Source: an uncultured Clostridia bacterium
Lineage (GTDB): Bacteria; Bacillota; Clostridia; Christensenellales; Borkfalkiaceae
Direction: 5' to 3'
NCBI GenBank assembly: GCA_944368925.1
Contig: CALVXG010000010.1
Span: 1 to 64,000 of the forward strand
DNA length: 64,000 bases
Part shown: positions 9,343 through 17,691 of the stretch, piece after piece
Position numbering within the stretch: position 1 is the stretch's first letter
Layout of the letters: every line of letters starts with the position of its first letter
Made by a program: the position numbers and the translations under genes
Notes under the pieces: generated by a model
What the model saw: only the letters and a program-made list of their open reading frames with translations
Databases searched by the model: none
Told to the model about the DNA's origin: nothing

Positions 9343-9371
9343 TTGACATTTTTCTTTTTTCGCTCCATAAT
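9343..9371 (+). promoter_or_regulatory. Promoter giving a probable leaderless mRNA
   Basis: TTGACA (9343-9348) and CATAAT (9366-9371) are 17 bases apart. The expected start point, about 7 bases after the -10 box, coincides with the ATG at 9378, and there is no ribosome binding site before that ATG. Confidence 0.65.
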
Positions 9372-9377
9372 AATAGT

Positions 9378-10028
9378 ATGAAAATTTTACCGCCGATCTT
9401 AAAAAACTGCACAGAAATTTCCGATACCAAAATTTTGTATTCTGCCTGCGAAAAAGAAGAGCGGATAGAAAATCTGGTGATAAATTCTGCAGACCTTTCC
9501 GGCACAGCTTTGCCGAGGGCTGAATTTTCCTGCGTAAAATTCAGCGGATGCCGTTTCGGCGAAGCGAATTTCAAAGGCGCGGATTTTTGCGACGTTCTGT
9601 TTGAATCCTGCGACTTTTCCAATGCAGATTTCAGCAATTCCTCTTTCCGCCGCACGATCTGGCGAGACAGCAAAGGTGTCGGAGCCGATTTTTCCGAATG
9701 TTCCTTCCGCGACACGGTCTTTGAAAGCGACGTACTCTCTTACGCAAACTTCAATCGTACAAAGCTGCGATCTTTTTCCTTTGAAAGCTGTAATCTTTCC
9801 TGCGCGGATCTTGCGGAATGCATCTTAAAAGACGCCGTCTTTTCCAAAACCAAGTTTATTCGTGCAAACCTTACCGGAACCGCACTGAAAGGAATGGATC
9901 TTTCCGACTGCGATCTCAGCGCAATCACCATTTCTTCCTCACTCTTTGAACTGCGGGGCGCAACCATTTGTCTCTTACAGGGAGAAGCCTTTCTGCGCGC
10001 ACTCGGCATAAACATAAAAAATTTGTGA
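9378..10028 (+). CDS. Pentapeptide-repeat protein
   Basis: A 216-residue protein built from consecutive five-residue repeats of the A(D/N)(L/F)xx type: ANFKGADFCDVLFESCDFSN and similar stretches run from about residue 45 to 200. Such repeats fold into a right-handed quadrilateral beta-helix. Some relatives mimic DNA and protect gyrase, but many have no known role. There is no signal peptide or membrane segment, so it is probably cytosolic. The start at 9378 fits the leaderless promoter. It lies 58 bases before the sigma factor gene but outside its promoter motif, so a link is unproven. Confidence 0.9.
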   Translation: MKILPPILKNCTEISDTKILYSACEKEERIENLVINSADLSGTALPRAEFSCVKFSGCRFGEANFKGADFCDVLFESCDFSNADFSNSSFRRTIWRDSKGVGADFSECSFRDTVFESDVLSYANFNRTKLRSFSFESCNLSCADLAECILKDAVFSKTKFIRANLTGTALKGMDLSDCDLSAITISSSLFELRGATICLLQGEAFLRALGINIKNL

Positions 10029-10039
10029 GAATTTTCAGA

Positions 10040-10069
10040 TTTACCAACAATCTGATATATTAAATTGTT
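10040..10069 (+). promoter_or_regulatory. Shared motif upstream of the ECF sigma gene
   Basis: TTTACCAACA followed by 14 bases and ATTGTT. The same arrangement, with the same spacing, occurs at 12294-12323 before the lipoprotein gene and I saw it nowhere else in the window. It may be the promoter recognised by the adjacent ECF sigma factor (AAC-type -35 element) or, since AACAA and TTGTT are inverted repeats, a dimeric operator. Confidence 0.6.
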
Positions 10070-10086
10070 AATAGAATGAAGAGATT

Positions 10087-10614
10087 ATGAAAAATTCTGC
10101 CCTTGACAAACACATAGACTCTCTTCGCGCGGGTGATATGCGCGCGTTTGACGCTGTCTATGAACAGACAAACCGACCCGTGTACTTTGCGATCCTGTAT
10201 ATTGTGCGGGACAAAATGTATGCCGAAGACCTCCTGCAGGATACCTTTATACGCGCCCTGCAATCGCTGCATTCCTACCAAAGCGGCACAAATTTCACGG
10301 CATGGCTGATCCGCATCGGGAAAAACCTGGCGCTCAACCACATAAAACGCGCCAAACGCGAAACCGCAACAGATTTCGACACCGAATCTTACAAATTCGG
10401 TACTACCGAAACAAAAATTCCTTTCCTATTCGATCTCGCGGCAAAACACCTTGCCGAAGACGAATACGAAATTCTGATGCTTTGCCAGGTTGCCGGATAT
10501 AAGCGAAGGGAAGTTGCGCAGATGCTCAACCTGCCCATCGGAACCGTTACATGGAAAAACAACGAAGCACTGAAAAAGCTGAAAAAAATTCTGGAAAAGG
10601 AGGATGCCGTATGA
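10087..10614 (+). CDS. ECF-type RNA polymerase sigma factor
   Basis: A 175-residue sigma-70 family protein with only regions 2 and 4. Region 2 contains YAEDLLQDTFIRALQSL near residues 40-57 and FTAWLIRIGKNLALNHIKR near 71-90; region 4 has the HTH YKRREVAQMLNLPIGTVTW near 140-158. ECF factors redirect RNA polymerase to a small regulon when their anti-sigma partner is inactivated. The next gene overlaps by ATGA and encodes a membrane anti-sigma candidate, so the pair is translationally coupled. The shared motif at 10040 and 12294 suggests autoregulation and control of the lipoprotein. Confidence 0.93.
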   Translation: MKNSALDKHIDSLRAGDMRAFDAVYEQTNRPVYFAILYIVRDKMYAEDLLQDTFIRALQSLHSYQSGTNFTAWLIRIGKNLALNHIKRAKRETATDFDTESYKFGTTETKIPFLFDLAAKHLAEDEYEILMLCQVAGYKRREVAQMLNLPIGTVTWKNNEALKKLKKILEKEDAV

Positions 10615-11837
10615 AAAATCTGAAAAAAATGCTGCGCGAACAGTCGAATCAGATCCTGCCCGACGAACGGGTCAAGGAAAACATCCGCCGTCAGCTCGGC
10701 ATGGCTCCTCAGCCGCAGACGGAGGCCGTCTTCGCGCACGACTCTTCCACCACACGAAAGCACGGCAAAAAAACGCTCGTCGCCGTCCTTGCCGCTTTCC
10801 TTGCGCTCGCCCTCCTGCTCGGGATCCTGCTTCCCGTGCTCCTCAATAAAAAAGGATCGCCCGGCAATAACCCGCTCGGAAAATTTCCGTCCGTGTTGAG
10901 CAGCGAAAATTTCTATATCTACGGTGCCGCTTCCGTCGGCTCCCTGCTCGCTTCCAATTCCGCCGCACAGCAGACGGGCACGGCCGCTTCGGTAAAATCT
11001 CTGTCCTTATCCACCTCGCTTATCGCCCTCGCGGCCGATGATTCCCTCTCGGATAAAGAACTAACCATCGTCGATACCGTCAACAATTACCTCGCCCTGG
11101 TGGAAAACTTGCTGGGCGACGGCTCCATCGACCATTCCGACCCGCAAAAACCCGACGGTGTATACGCCGAATATGAATTTTATACGGTCATCTCCTACAA
11201 AGACCTGCTCGGCAACCGCGTCAGCTACCTGCTCTACTACAACGAAACACAGTTAAGCTCCGCTTATAAAAAGGACGAAACCGAAGAAAATTTCTCCATC
11301 GACGGAATTTTGGTCGTGGAAGGCGTCCCCTATCCCGTGAGCGGCACGCGCGGCGTCGAATCGGAAACGGAAGGCTCACACGAGTCGGAAACGGAAAACG
11401 AGCTGGAATTTACAGCATATCTCAACGAAAACAGGTCTTCTTTTATCCGCATGCAGCAAAAGACCGAATCGGAAACGGAAGACGGCGAAACCGAATCGGA
11501 ACAGGAATTTGAGTACACCTATTACGAAAACGGAAAGCGCGTCGAAAGCACGAGCGTCAGCTACGAGACGGAAGGCGAAGAACTCGAACTCAAAATGACC
11601 GTCCAAAAAGCAGGAAGCGAAAAAGACGAGATCGTCTTCGAACGCGACAACGCCGATTCCGCCCTGCGGGTACGCGCCCGCATTCAGGGCGAAGAAACTT
11701 CTTTCTTCATCCGCATCGTCCTCGAAAACGGCACGACGCGCTACCGCTATGAATTTTCCGGCGGACACAGCATGGACGAAGACCGCTGGGACGATGACGA
11801 CGATGATGACGACGATCACGGCCGCAGACCTTTCTGA
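10611..11837 (+). CDS. Membrane-anchored anti-sigma factor candidate
   Basis: A 408-residue single-pass protein. Residues 1-54 are cytosolic and charged, 55-79 form one membrane helix, and the rest faces outside. The outer part holds a domain starting at NNYLALVENLLGDGS near residue 158 and clusters of SETE/ETES repeats near 245-300, and it ends in a run of Asp before HGRRPF. Gene position (ATGA overlap with the sigma gene, AAGGAGG before the ATG) and topology support an anti-sigma role; no known ASD or zinc motif is evident. The outer domain is clearly homologous to the lipoprotein at 12387. Confidence 0.8.
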   Translation: MKNLKKMLREQSNQILPDERVKENIRRQLGMAPQPQTEAVFAHDSSTTRKHGKKTLVAVLAAFLALALLLGILLPVLLNKKGSPGNNPLGKFPSVLSSENFYIYGAASVGSLLASNSAAQQTGTAASVKSLSLSTSLIALAADDSLSDKELTIVDTVNNYLALVENLLGDGSIDHSDPQKPDGVYAEYEFYTVISYKDLLGNRVSYLLYYNETQLSSAYKKDETEENFSIDGILVVEGVPYPVSGTRGVESETEGSHESETENELEFTAYLNENRSSFIRMQQKTESETEDGETESEQEFEYTYYENGKRVESTSVSYETEGEELELKMTVQKAGSEKDEIVFERDNADSALRVRARIQGEETSFFIRIVLENGTTRYRYEFSGGHSMDEDRWDDDDDDDDDHGRRPF

Positions 11838-11944
11838 ATTAAACCTCTCTTCTTTTTGTGCGGCATTGATAAATATCCTTTAAAATAAAAATACGTCGGT
11901 TTTTCCCCGACCCCTTTGCCTCGCTTTTTTGAATTTACTTTCCC

Positions 11945-11985
11945 GCCGCCAGGGAGCAAACGTTTGCGCCCTGGCGGCACTTTTT
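11945..11985 (+). terminator. Intrinsic terminator of the sigma/anti-sigma operon
   Basis: Arms 11945-11961 and 11962-11978 pair with a single A/G mismatch and are followed by a T-tract at 11981-11985. It closes the sigma operon and separates it from the lipoprotein gene. Confidence 0.85.
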
Positions 11986-11989
11986 ATAT

Positions 11990-12290
11990 AGCCGAAAAAG
12001 GGTTTCCTTTTTTGCGGCCCGACATGTTCTGTGAAAGCCGCGTTGCTTTGGGCTTTCTCTTTGCAGGCGGAAACTTGCAACAACCAAAGCGGCTTTTCGT
12101 TGCGCCGCTTCTTTTTGGAGTTTGACGGCACAAAAAAGGCAGAAAAGCACAATGCTTTGCCCGTTTTTATGCGGACATTTGCGGCGGAGTTTATCGCCGT
12201 TATGAAAGTTTCGTCCCTCTTGCGCGTATCGATCCACGCGCGGCGCACATACTGTCAAAAAAAGATTTAAAAAAATTTTTAAAAATTTTA
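11990..12290. other. Gene-free stretch before the lipoprotein promoter
   Basis: I see no credible gene. Open frames here have no ribosome binding site and no recognisable protein features. The sequence becomes strongly AT-rich from about 12260, just ahead of the shared motif. Confidence 0.5.
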
Positions 12291-12293
12291 AAT

Positions 12294-12323
12294 TTTACCA
12301 ACAAAACGCACAACCCGATTGTT
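12294..12323 (+). promoter_or_regulatory. Second copy of the shared sigma-operon motif
   Basis: TTTACCAACA, 14 bases, ATTGTT, exactly as at 10040-10069, with AACAA (12300-12304) and TTGTT (12319-12323) in inverted orientation. The lipoprotein ATG lies 64 bases downstream. This suggests that the sigma operon and the lipoprotein belong to one regulon. Confidence 0.6.
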
Positions 12324-12386
12324 GTATAAGTGTACAGGGCAAGCGCAGAACCCAAAAATGAATTTTGAGAATCAAGGAGAAAAAAG

Positions 12387-13403
12387 ATGAAAAAACTTAT
12401 AATGGCAGGTTTGGCAACCGTTACGGCATTGACGCTTTCGCTGGGGATCGCCGCGTGCGACAGCAATGCAGGCAAATTGAAAGACGAATCTTTCGAGCGC
12501 CCCACAACGGCGGCACAGTCTTACAGCTTCAGCGCTGCTTCGGCAGGGACCATCATCTCCGCCATGAACGACGGCAGCGCAGCGCAGACCGCAACCGCGA
12601 AGGCATTGGCCGCAAGCAGAGCGGCCGTGACGGACGAAGAGACGATCTCTTCCCTCAACAATTACATGATGCTCGTGGAAAGCCTCCTCAGCGACGGCTC
12701 GTTCGGAACGAAATACGAAACTTCCGACCGTCCCGAATACGCGGTAAAAGCGATCGTCAGCTATTCGGACATCACGGGCGAAGCGCTCAGCTACACCATG
12801 TATTACAATGAATCGGATAAGACGACCCGCACGGAAAACGATGACCGCGGCCGCCGCGACGATTTCGACGACCGCTATGACTTTGACGATCACGACGAAA
12901 ACGAGACGGAAACGCGGGCAAACATTGCGGGCGTGCTCGTGATCGACGGAACCGATTATGCGTTCGACGGACGGACGGAGACGGAAACGGAAGGCAACGA
13001 AACAGAGAGCAAAACGCAATTTACCGTGACGCTCGGCGAAAACAAGACCATGCGCGTAGAGCAGGAATCGGAAAGCGAAACGGCGGAACGCGAAGAAGAA
13101 TACAGCTACATCATCTCCGAAAACGGAACCGTGACCGAAAGAAGCACCTTTAAGCTGGAACAGGAACGGGACGAGACGGAAATCGAATTCACCCTCCTGC
13201 GCGGAGGTGAATCGCAGATCTTCTTCTTTGAGCAGGACGCAGATAAACGGAATGCGATCCGCATCACCGTCGGTTCCAGAGATTCCAAAAATGTGTACTT
13301 TGTGACCGTCGGAACGGACGAAAACGGAAACGAGGTTTATGTCTATGAAACCGCAAACGGCGGCAGGTTCGAATGTGAACGCCACCACGGCGACCGCGAC
13401 TGA
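12387..13403 (+). CDS. Lipoprotein homologous to the anti-sigma outer domain
   Basis: A 338-residue secreted protein. The N-terminus is a lipoprotein signal with the lipobox GIAAC (Cys24), so the mature form is lipid-anchored outside the membrane. It shares an ordered set of blocks with the anti-sigma protein: NNYMMLVESLLSDGS, AIVSYSDITGEALSYTMYYNE, a VLVIDG block, ETETEG repeats and a closing YETANGG segment. An acidic Asp/Arg-rich insertion lies near residues 150-170. AAGGAG precedes the ATG. It has its own motif-bearing promoter and terminator. Function unknown; it may be the signal partner or decoy for the anti-sigma sensor domain. Confidence 0.85.
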   Translation: MKKLIMAGLATVTALTLSLGIAACDSNAGKLKDESFERPTTAAQSYSFSAASAGTIISAMNDGSAAQTATAKALAASRAAVTDEETISSLNNYMMLVESLLSDGSFGTKYETSDRPEYAVKAIVSYSDITGEALSYTMYYNESDKTTRTENDDRGRRDDFDDRYDFDDHDENETETRANIAGVLVIDGTDYAFDGRTETETEGNETESKTQFTVTLGENKTMRVEQESESETAEREEEYSYIISENGTVTERSTFKLEQERDETEIEFTLLRGGESQIFFFEQDADKRNAIRITVGSRDSKNVYFVTVGTDENGNEVYVYETANGGRFECERHHGDRD

Positions 13404-13428
13404 AACGCTTTAACGCTTTCATCGCTAT

Positions 13429-13466
13429 AAAAGGCGGAGCTAATAAAATAGCTCCGCCTTTTCTTT
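13429..13466 (+). terminator. Terminator of the lipoprotein gene
   Basis: Arms 13429-13442 and 13449-13462 are perfect complements (AAAAGGCGGAGCTA type) and end in a T-rich tail. Confidence 0.88.
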
Positions 13467-13562
13467 TTCCGAAAATCTTTTTTCTCAAACCTGCAAACAA
13501 AAGAGCAAACATTCGTCCTTTTGATTTATTTTGCGTTAAATTTATTAGCAAAAGCATTTCAA

Positions 13563-13590
13563 TCCCCCGCGGCTCCGCGTGGGGGATTGA
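13563..13590. repeat. Imperfect GC-rich hairpin
   Basis: AATCCCCC (from 13561) can pair with GGGGGATT (to 13588), with an inner GCGG/CCGC pair and a 2-base bulge. No T-tract follows. It lies between two terminators and may just be a decayed one. Confidence 0.45.
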
Positions 13591-13595
13591 AACAG

Positions 13596-13637
13596 AAAAA
13601 GCCGCGGCGGAATTTTGACTCCGCCGCGGCCGTTTTT
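13596..13637. terminator. Terminator of the amino acid ABC operon, both strands
   Basis: Arms 13601-13611 and 13620-13630 are perfect complements (GCCGCGGCGGA). Minus-strand readout is followed by T5 (complement of 13596-13600), and the plus strand by T5 at 13633-13637. It closes the transporter operon ending at 13653. Confidence 0.88.
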
Positions 13638-13652
13638 GTACTTTGTATCCGC

Positions 13653-14561
13653 TCAAAGAACCTTGGAAAGAAAATCTTTCAGGCGCGGGTTCTGCGGGGA
13701 TCCGAAAATCTGCGCAGGGGGCCCCTGCTCCTGAATCTTGCCGCCGTCCATAAAGAATACGCGCGTCGCCACTTCGCGGGCAAAACCCATTTCGTGCGTG
13801 ACGATCACCATCGTCATTCCCTCGTCCGCAAGCTCCTTGATCAGCTGCAAGACCTCCCCGACCATTTCAGGGTCGAGAGCGCTCGTCGGTTCGTCGAACA
13901 GCATCACCTTCGGATTCATCGCCAAAGCGCGCACGATCGCAATGCGTTGGCGCTGTCCGCCCGACAGCGTGGAAGGATAGACATTCGCCTTGTCCGCAAG
14001 GCCGATCCTCGTCAAAAGACGCATCGCGTTTTCTTTCGCCTGCTCTTGAATCTGCTTTTTGTTCGTTTCGATGGGCACGAGCTCTTTCTTTTTCTCTTCG
14101 CTGCGGAATAAATTCAGAAAACGCGTCAGCGCATTCTTCCTCTTCGCTTTCCGAAGATCCTGCATGCCCATATGAACGGGCGCGAGCGTGATGTTTTTCA
14201 GTACGTTCATGTTGTTGAAAAGATTGAACTGCTGAAAAACCATTCCCATCCTGCGACGCTGAAGATTGATGTCCACTTTCAGATCGCAAAGATTGTTCCC
14301 TTCAAAAAATACATATCCGTCCGTCGGATCTTCCAAAACGTTCAGACACCGCAAAAACGTGCTTTTTCCGCTCCCCGAAGGGCCGATGATCGCAATCTTT
14401 TCGCCGCTCTTTATCTTTTCGGAAATATCGTCCAGAACAAGAAGCGAACCGTATTTCTTCGAAAGATGCTGTACCTCGATCAGCGCTTCCGGATCGAAAG
14501 GCTCCACGGGCGTCTTTTCCGTTTTGAGAAATTTGGGAGAATGCTTTTTACTTTCTTTCAC
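13653..14561 (-). CDS. Polar amino acid ABC transporter ATPase (GlnQ-like)
   Basis: A 302-residue ATP-binding subunit of the PAAT family. Walker A is GPSGSGKST near residue 60, the Q-loop is MVFQQFNLF near 108, the signature is LSGGQRQR near 203 and Walker B is [12 protein letters not shown] near 224, then the switch in [12 protein letters not shown] lysine-rich insertion of about 45 residues ([12 protein letters not shown] through NKKQIQEQ) lies between Q-loop and signature, which explains the length above the usual 240. I choose the GTG at 14561 because GGAGG precedes it; it overlaps the permease gene by 14 bases. Confidence 0.92.
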   Translation of the reverse strand: MKESKKHSPKFLKTEKTPVEPFDPEALIEVQHLSKKYGSLLVLDDISEKIKSGEKIAIIGPSGSGKSTFLRCLNVLEDPTDGYVFFEGNNLCDLKVDINLQRRRMGMVFQQFNLFNNMNVLKNITLAPVHMGMQDLRKAKRKNALTRFLNLFRSEEKKKELVPIETNKKQIQEQAKENAMRLLTRIGLADKANVYPSTLSGGQRQRIAIVRALAMNPKVMLFDEPTSALDPEMVGEVLQLIKELADEGMTMVIVTHEMGFAREVATRVFFMDGGKIQEQGPPAQIFGSPQNPRLKDFLSKVL

Positions 14562-15240
14562 TCTTGCGCATCCTCCTCTCCACAACACGGATCAATACTG
14601 TGATCAATACTACCAGCACCAGATAAACAAGCGCCAAAAACAGGTACGGCACAAGATAATCGTACGTCGCTCCCGCAATCGCCGTAAACGCGGCGTTCAG
14701 ATCCATCGTCGCCACATACCCCGCCACCGACGTGTCCTTCGTCAGCGCAATCAGTTCGTTCCCCAGCGTCGGGATCACGTTCTTGATCGCCTGCGGAATC
14801 ACTACGAACAGCATCGTCACCGTAAAGGACAACCCCAATGTCCTGCCCGCTTCCGTCTGCCCGATGTCCACCGACAAAATTCCGCCGCGCATGATCTCCG
14901 ATACGTACGCACCGCTGTTCAAACCGAATACGATCACCGCTTCCAACAGCGTGTTGATCCCCGACCCTCGGAAAATTATAAAATGAAATATGATCAGCTG
15001 CACAATGATCGGCGTCCCGCGGAACAACCCCGTGTACGCATCCCCGATGTAGGAAATTACTTTCACGACCCTGTTCCGCGTGCCCGCGACTTTCAGCGCC
15101 GCCACAAAAGATCCGATCACAATGCCGATAAGCAAGCCGCAAACCGCGATCACCAAAGTATTCCGTAACCCGATCAAGACAGTTTCATAATTGCCGTAAT
15201 CGAATAAATATTTGAAAAATGTATCCAGCTTCGCTTTCAT
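14548..15240 (-). CDS. Polar amino acid ABC transporter permease
   Basis: A 230-residue membrane subunit of the HisM/GlnP type with about five hydrophobic helices (near residues 22-50, 62-80, 92-115, 140-165 and 190-220). The EAA-like loop [20 protein letters not shown] near residue 128 docks onto the ATPase. It sits between the binding protein (20-base gap) and the ATPase (overlap). It probably forms a homodimer, since only one permease gene is present. Specificity is not readable. Confidence 0.93.
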   Translation of the reverse strand: MKAKLDTFFKYLFDYGNYETVLIGLRNTLVIAVCGLLIGIVIGSFVAALKVAGTRNRVVKVISYIGDAYTGLFRGTPIIVQLIIFHFIIFRGSGINTLLEAVIVFGLNSGAYVSEIMRGGILSVDIGQTEAGRTLGLSFTVTMLFVVIPQAIKNVIPTLGNELIALTKDTSVAGYVATMDLNAAFTAIAGATYDYLVPYLFLALVYLVLVVLITVLIRVVERRMRKSERK

Positions 15241-15260
15241 TACCGGCTATCCCTTTCCTG

Positions 15261-16151
15261 TCAACCGTTGATCGCGTTCACCGACGCCTGCAACGTATCT
15301 TTATCCGCACATACCAGCTCGATCGTGCCGTTCGCAAGATCCTGTACAGCCGCCGCTACCGTCTGATAAGGCTTTACCGTCATGTTGTCACGGTATCCGT
15401 CAAACCCGAAACTTTCGTCCCCGTAGAGATAATAATACCCCGTCTGGTTCTTCGCAGCACCCGCATTCACGCCCGAAAGACTCTTCAGAACTTCCACAAC
15501 CTGCTCTTCCGTCGTGCATTCGTCAAACATCGTATTGTCCGCCGCTACCGCAATGCGCTGCGTCGTGTCATAATACGCCACCGAGAAATCAACCTGCTTT
15601 GCACGCTCTTCGTTGATCGTAAGACCCGCCAACGCAATGTCCGCATCGCCGCTGTTCACCGCTTCCAGCACCACTTCGAACGCCATGTGCGAAATCACAA
15701 GCTCTTTCCCCATCGCGTCCGCAAGGAATTTGGCGATCTGCATGTCGATCCCGCCGAATTCATCCAACCCGATACGGTATTCGAACGGCGCAAATTCCGC
15801 ATTCGTCGCAACAACCAATTCCTTCGTACGGTCCGTGCTCTCCGTCTTAACTTTGCCGATGGAAATCACTTCGCCGCTTTCCTGCGCCGCCATTTCCGCT
15901 TCGTACAAGGACTGGAACGTAACTTTCTGTCCGTCAACCTCATACCCCTCTTCGCTGCAAAGCTGCCCGAGAATTTCGTCGATCTGCGCCTTCAGCTCCG
16001 TGTTGCCCTTCCGGATCGCCGCTCCGTACTGCTCGTTCGAAAGATCGACGTCAATGATCTTCACTTCGGCCGACTTTCCGCATGCCACCATGGACACCGC
16101 CATCGCCGCCGCCAACAATGCGGCCACTACCGCCAAAAGTACCTTTTTCAT
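15261..16151 (-). CDS. Amino acid-binding lipoprotein of the ABC transporter
   Basis: A 296-residue extracellular solute-binding protein. The N-terminal signal ends in the lipobox MVAC (Cys24). The type-II binding fold motifs of family 3 are visible: ELVVATNAEFAPFEY near residue 129, GGIDMQIAKFLADAMGKEL near 152 and NSGDADIALAGLTINEERAK near 190. An unusual segment of about 100 residues (25-128) precedes this canonical domain; it mentions no other known domain and could be an extra lobe or a duplicated, degenerate half. It is the first gene of the transporter operon. Confidence 0.9.
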   Translation of the reverse strand: MKKVLLAVVAALLAAAMAVSMVACGKSAEVKIIDVDLSNEQYGAAIRKGNTELKAQIDEILGQLCSEEGYEVDGQKVTFQSLYEAEMAAQESGEVISIGKVKTESTDRTKELVVATNAEFAPFEYRIGLDEFGGIDMQIAKFLADAMGKELVISHMAFEVVLEAVNSGDADIALAGLTINEERAKQVDFSVAYYDTTQRIAVAADNTMFDECTTEEQVVEVLKSLSGVNAGAAKNQTGYYYLYGDESFGFDGYRDNMTVKPYQTVAAAVQDLANGTIELVCADKDTLQASVNAING

Positions 16152-16392
16152 CTTACCTGTACCTCTGCATTTATTTTATCATACCCCGAGCCATAGTCGG
16201 AGAAAAGATAACCGCTCCGCGCGCCGCTCCCCGCCTTTCCGCTTCCGAAAAAACAAAGCAGCCGCTCTTCTGCCCTCGCGCATACGCGCGCGCTTAAAGA
16301 ACGTGTTAATCATATCATGATACTTCAAAAAACGCAACTCTTTTTCGCTTCATTCTTTATTTTTATTCATTTTATTCACGCATTTCGCCCGT
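16152..16392. promoter_or_regulatory. Intergenic region upstream of the amino acid transporter
   Basis: On the minus strand a TATGATAAAAT stretch lies about 20 bases before the binding-protein ATG and can serve as a -10 element; no matching -35 box is obvious. I see no hairpin terminator for the upstream ATP-grasp gene. Confidence 0.4.
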
Positions 16393-17277
16393 TTATCCGC
16401 CCTTTCGTGCATGAATCACATTTTTTACCATATATTCCGCATACAGTCCCGCCACGTTGACACCCGTCACCCGTTCCGCCTCGTTGAACAGCGCATTCGA
16501 ATTCACTTCGCATACGTACGGTTCGCCCTTCTCGTCCAGAAGATCCACGCCGCAATAATCCAGTCCCAAAATCTGCGCGCACCGCTCCGCCGCCGCAAGA
16601 AACTTTTCCGAAAGCTCCGCTCGGCTGCCCTTGCCGCCCGCTTCTATGTTCGAACGGAAATCGTTGTCGTTTTTGCGCTTCATGCACGCGATCGCCTTTC
16701 CGCCCACGACAAGCACCCTGTAATCTTCGCCGCTCACTCCCACGCGCTTCTGGTACAGGTGCGGCACCATGCGAAATTCCTCCGCGACCGCGGAAAGCTC
16801 CTTTTCGTCCGAAACAAGACGCACGTCCATGCCCCAGCTTCCGAAACTCTTCTTCACGACCAGCGGATACCCGAGCCGCCGCCCGATCTCTTCGACATAC
16901 CCCGCGGGAAGCCGTGCGTCCGCATAATAACAAAGCGGCGCGGGAAGCGTCTGCGGTAAATTCACCCCGCCCCCCGCCAGCGCGATATACGTCAGCATTT
17001 TGTCGTCGCAAAGTTCCACCGCCTCCGCACGGTTAAAGAGCCGCAATCCGCCCCTTTCCAGCATCCGCGGAAGGTATTTATCCTTGTCCAAATAGACAAT
17101 AAAGTCAAAATTTTCGGGGTACGTTACCTCGTTTTCGCGTATACTGCACAAAAACGTGCCGTTTTTTACGATCTGTGTGTCCACGTCCCTTTCCTGCAAT
17201 TCTTCCTTGATTCGTTCCGCCTGACGTATCATTCCCGCCGAACGAATATATGCGTTTACCAACACCGCCGCCCGCAT
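16393..17277 (-). CDS. ATP-grasp (RimK-like) ligase
   Basis: A 294-residue cytosolic protein of the RimK/glutathione synthetase-type ATP-grasp fold. Visible elements are the lid and ATP contacts PLVVKKSFGSWGMDVRLV near residue 139, RVLVVGGKAIACMKRKN near 194, and the metal-binding end DYCGVDLLDEKGEPYVCEVN near 250. Such enzymes join a carboxylate to an amine through an acylphosphate. The substrate is not predictable. AAGGAG lies 9 bases before the ATG at 17277; the longer frame to 17337 crosses the hairpin at 17308. It is the last gene of the coaX-hom operon. Confidence 0.88.
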   Translation of the reverse strand: MRAAVLVNAYIRSAGMIRQAERIKEELQERDVDTQIVKNGTFLCSIRENEVTYPENFDFIVYLDKDKYLPRMLERGGLRLFNRAEAVELCDDKMLTYIALAGGGVNLPQTLPAPLCYYADARLPAGYVEEIGRRLGYPLVVKKSFGSWGMDVRLVSDEKELSAVAEEFRMVPHLYQKRVGVSGEDYRVLVVGGKAIACMKRKNDNDFRSNIEAGGKGSRAELSEKFLAAAERCAQILGLDYCGVDLLDEKGEPYVCEVNSNALFNEAERVTGVNVAGLYAEYMVKNVIHARKGG

Positions 17278-17307
17278 GATTTTTCTCCTTTTTCCGCTAT
17301 CGAAACA

Positions 17308-17335
17308 GCGCGGCGCAGTTTTCACTGCGCCGCGC
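17308..17335 (-). terminator. Hairpin between cupin and ATP-grasp genes
   Basis: Perfect 12-bp arms 17308-17319 and 17324-17335 with a 4-base loop. The minus-strand T-tract is weak (CTGTTTCG), so this may be a partial terminator that lowers ATP-grasp expression. Confidence 0.55.
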
Positions 17336-17343
17336 AAATCAAG

Positions 17344-17688
17344 TCATTTCTTGACAATAAATGCAAGATATTTCAGAGGCTGTTCCAGTTCGTTGCGCAG
17401 AGAATGACTCTCCCCGCCGCAGCAGATCAGCGTATCTCCCGCCCGCACGCGCGATTCCTGCGCACCGTCACGATACAATCCTTCGCCGCTCAAAATATAA
17501 ATGATCTCACTGTCGCCCTCGTGCGTATGATACCCGATCGAACAGTTTTTCAGCAAAACCATCTCGTTGCAGACGCGTACGTTCGCAGGCTTTTTTCCCG
17601 CCGTAAGATCCTTTATGAAAACTTCCCCGTCGCCGCCTTTGAAATGTTCCTCGATGCGGACGGACAGGTCTTCTCCTCTGTTGACCAT
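17344..17688 (-). CDS. Small cupin-domain protein
   Basis: A 114-residue single-domain cupin. Motif 1 is GYHTHEGDSEIIYILSGEG near residues 53-71, with two His and one Glu as metal ligands, and motif 2 is GDTLICCGGESHSLRN near 84-99 with the final His. Such proteins bind a metal and act as small-molecule sensors, isomerases or dioxygenases; the role is not readable here. It starts 3 bases after the hom stop, so it is cotranscribed and probably coupled. Confidence 0.88.
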   Translation of the reverse strand: MVNRGEDLSVRIEEHFKGGDGEVFIKDLTAGKKPANVRVCNEMVLLKNCSIGYHTHEGDSEIIYILSGEGLYRDGAQESRVRAGDTLICCGGESHSLRNELEQPLKYLAFIVKK

Positions 17689-17691
17689 CTC

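Noticed and set aside
11880-12258. Minus-strand frames between the anti-sigma and lipoprotein genes.
   Set aside because: No ribosome sites, Arg/Lys-rich random composition, and they overlap a clear terminator.
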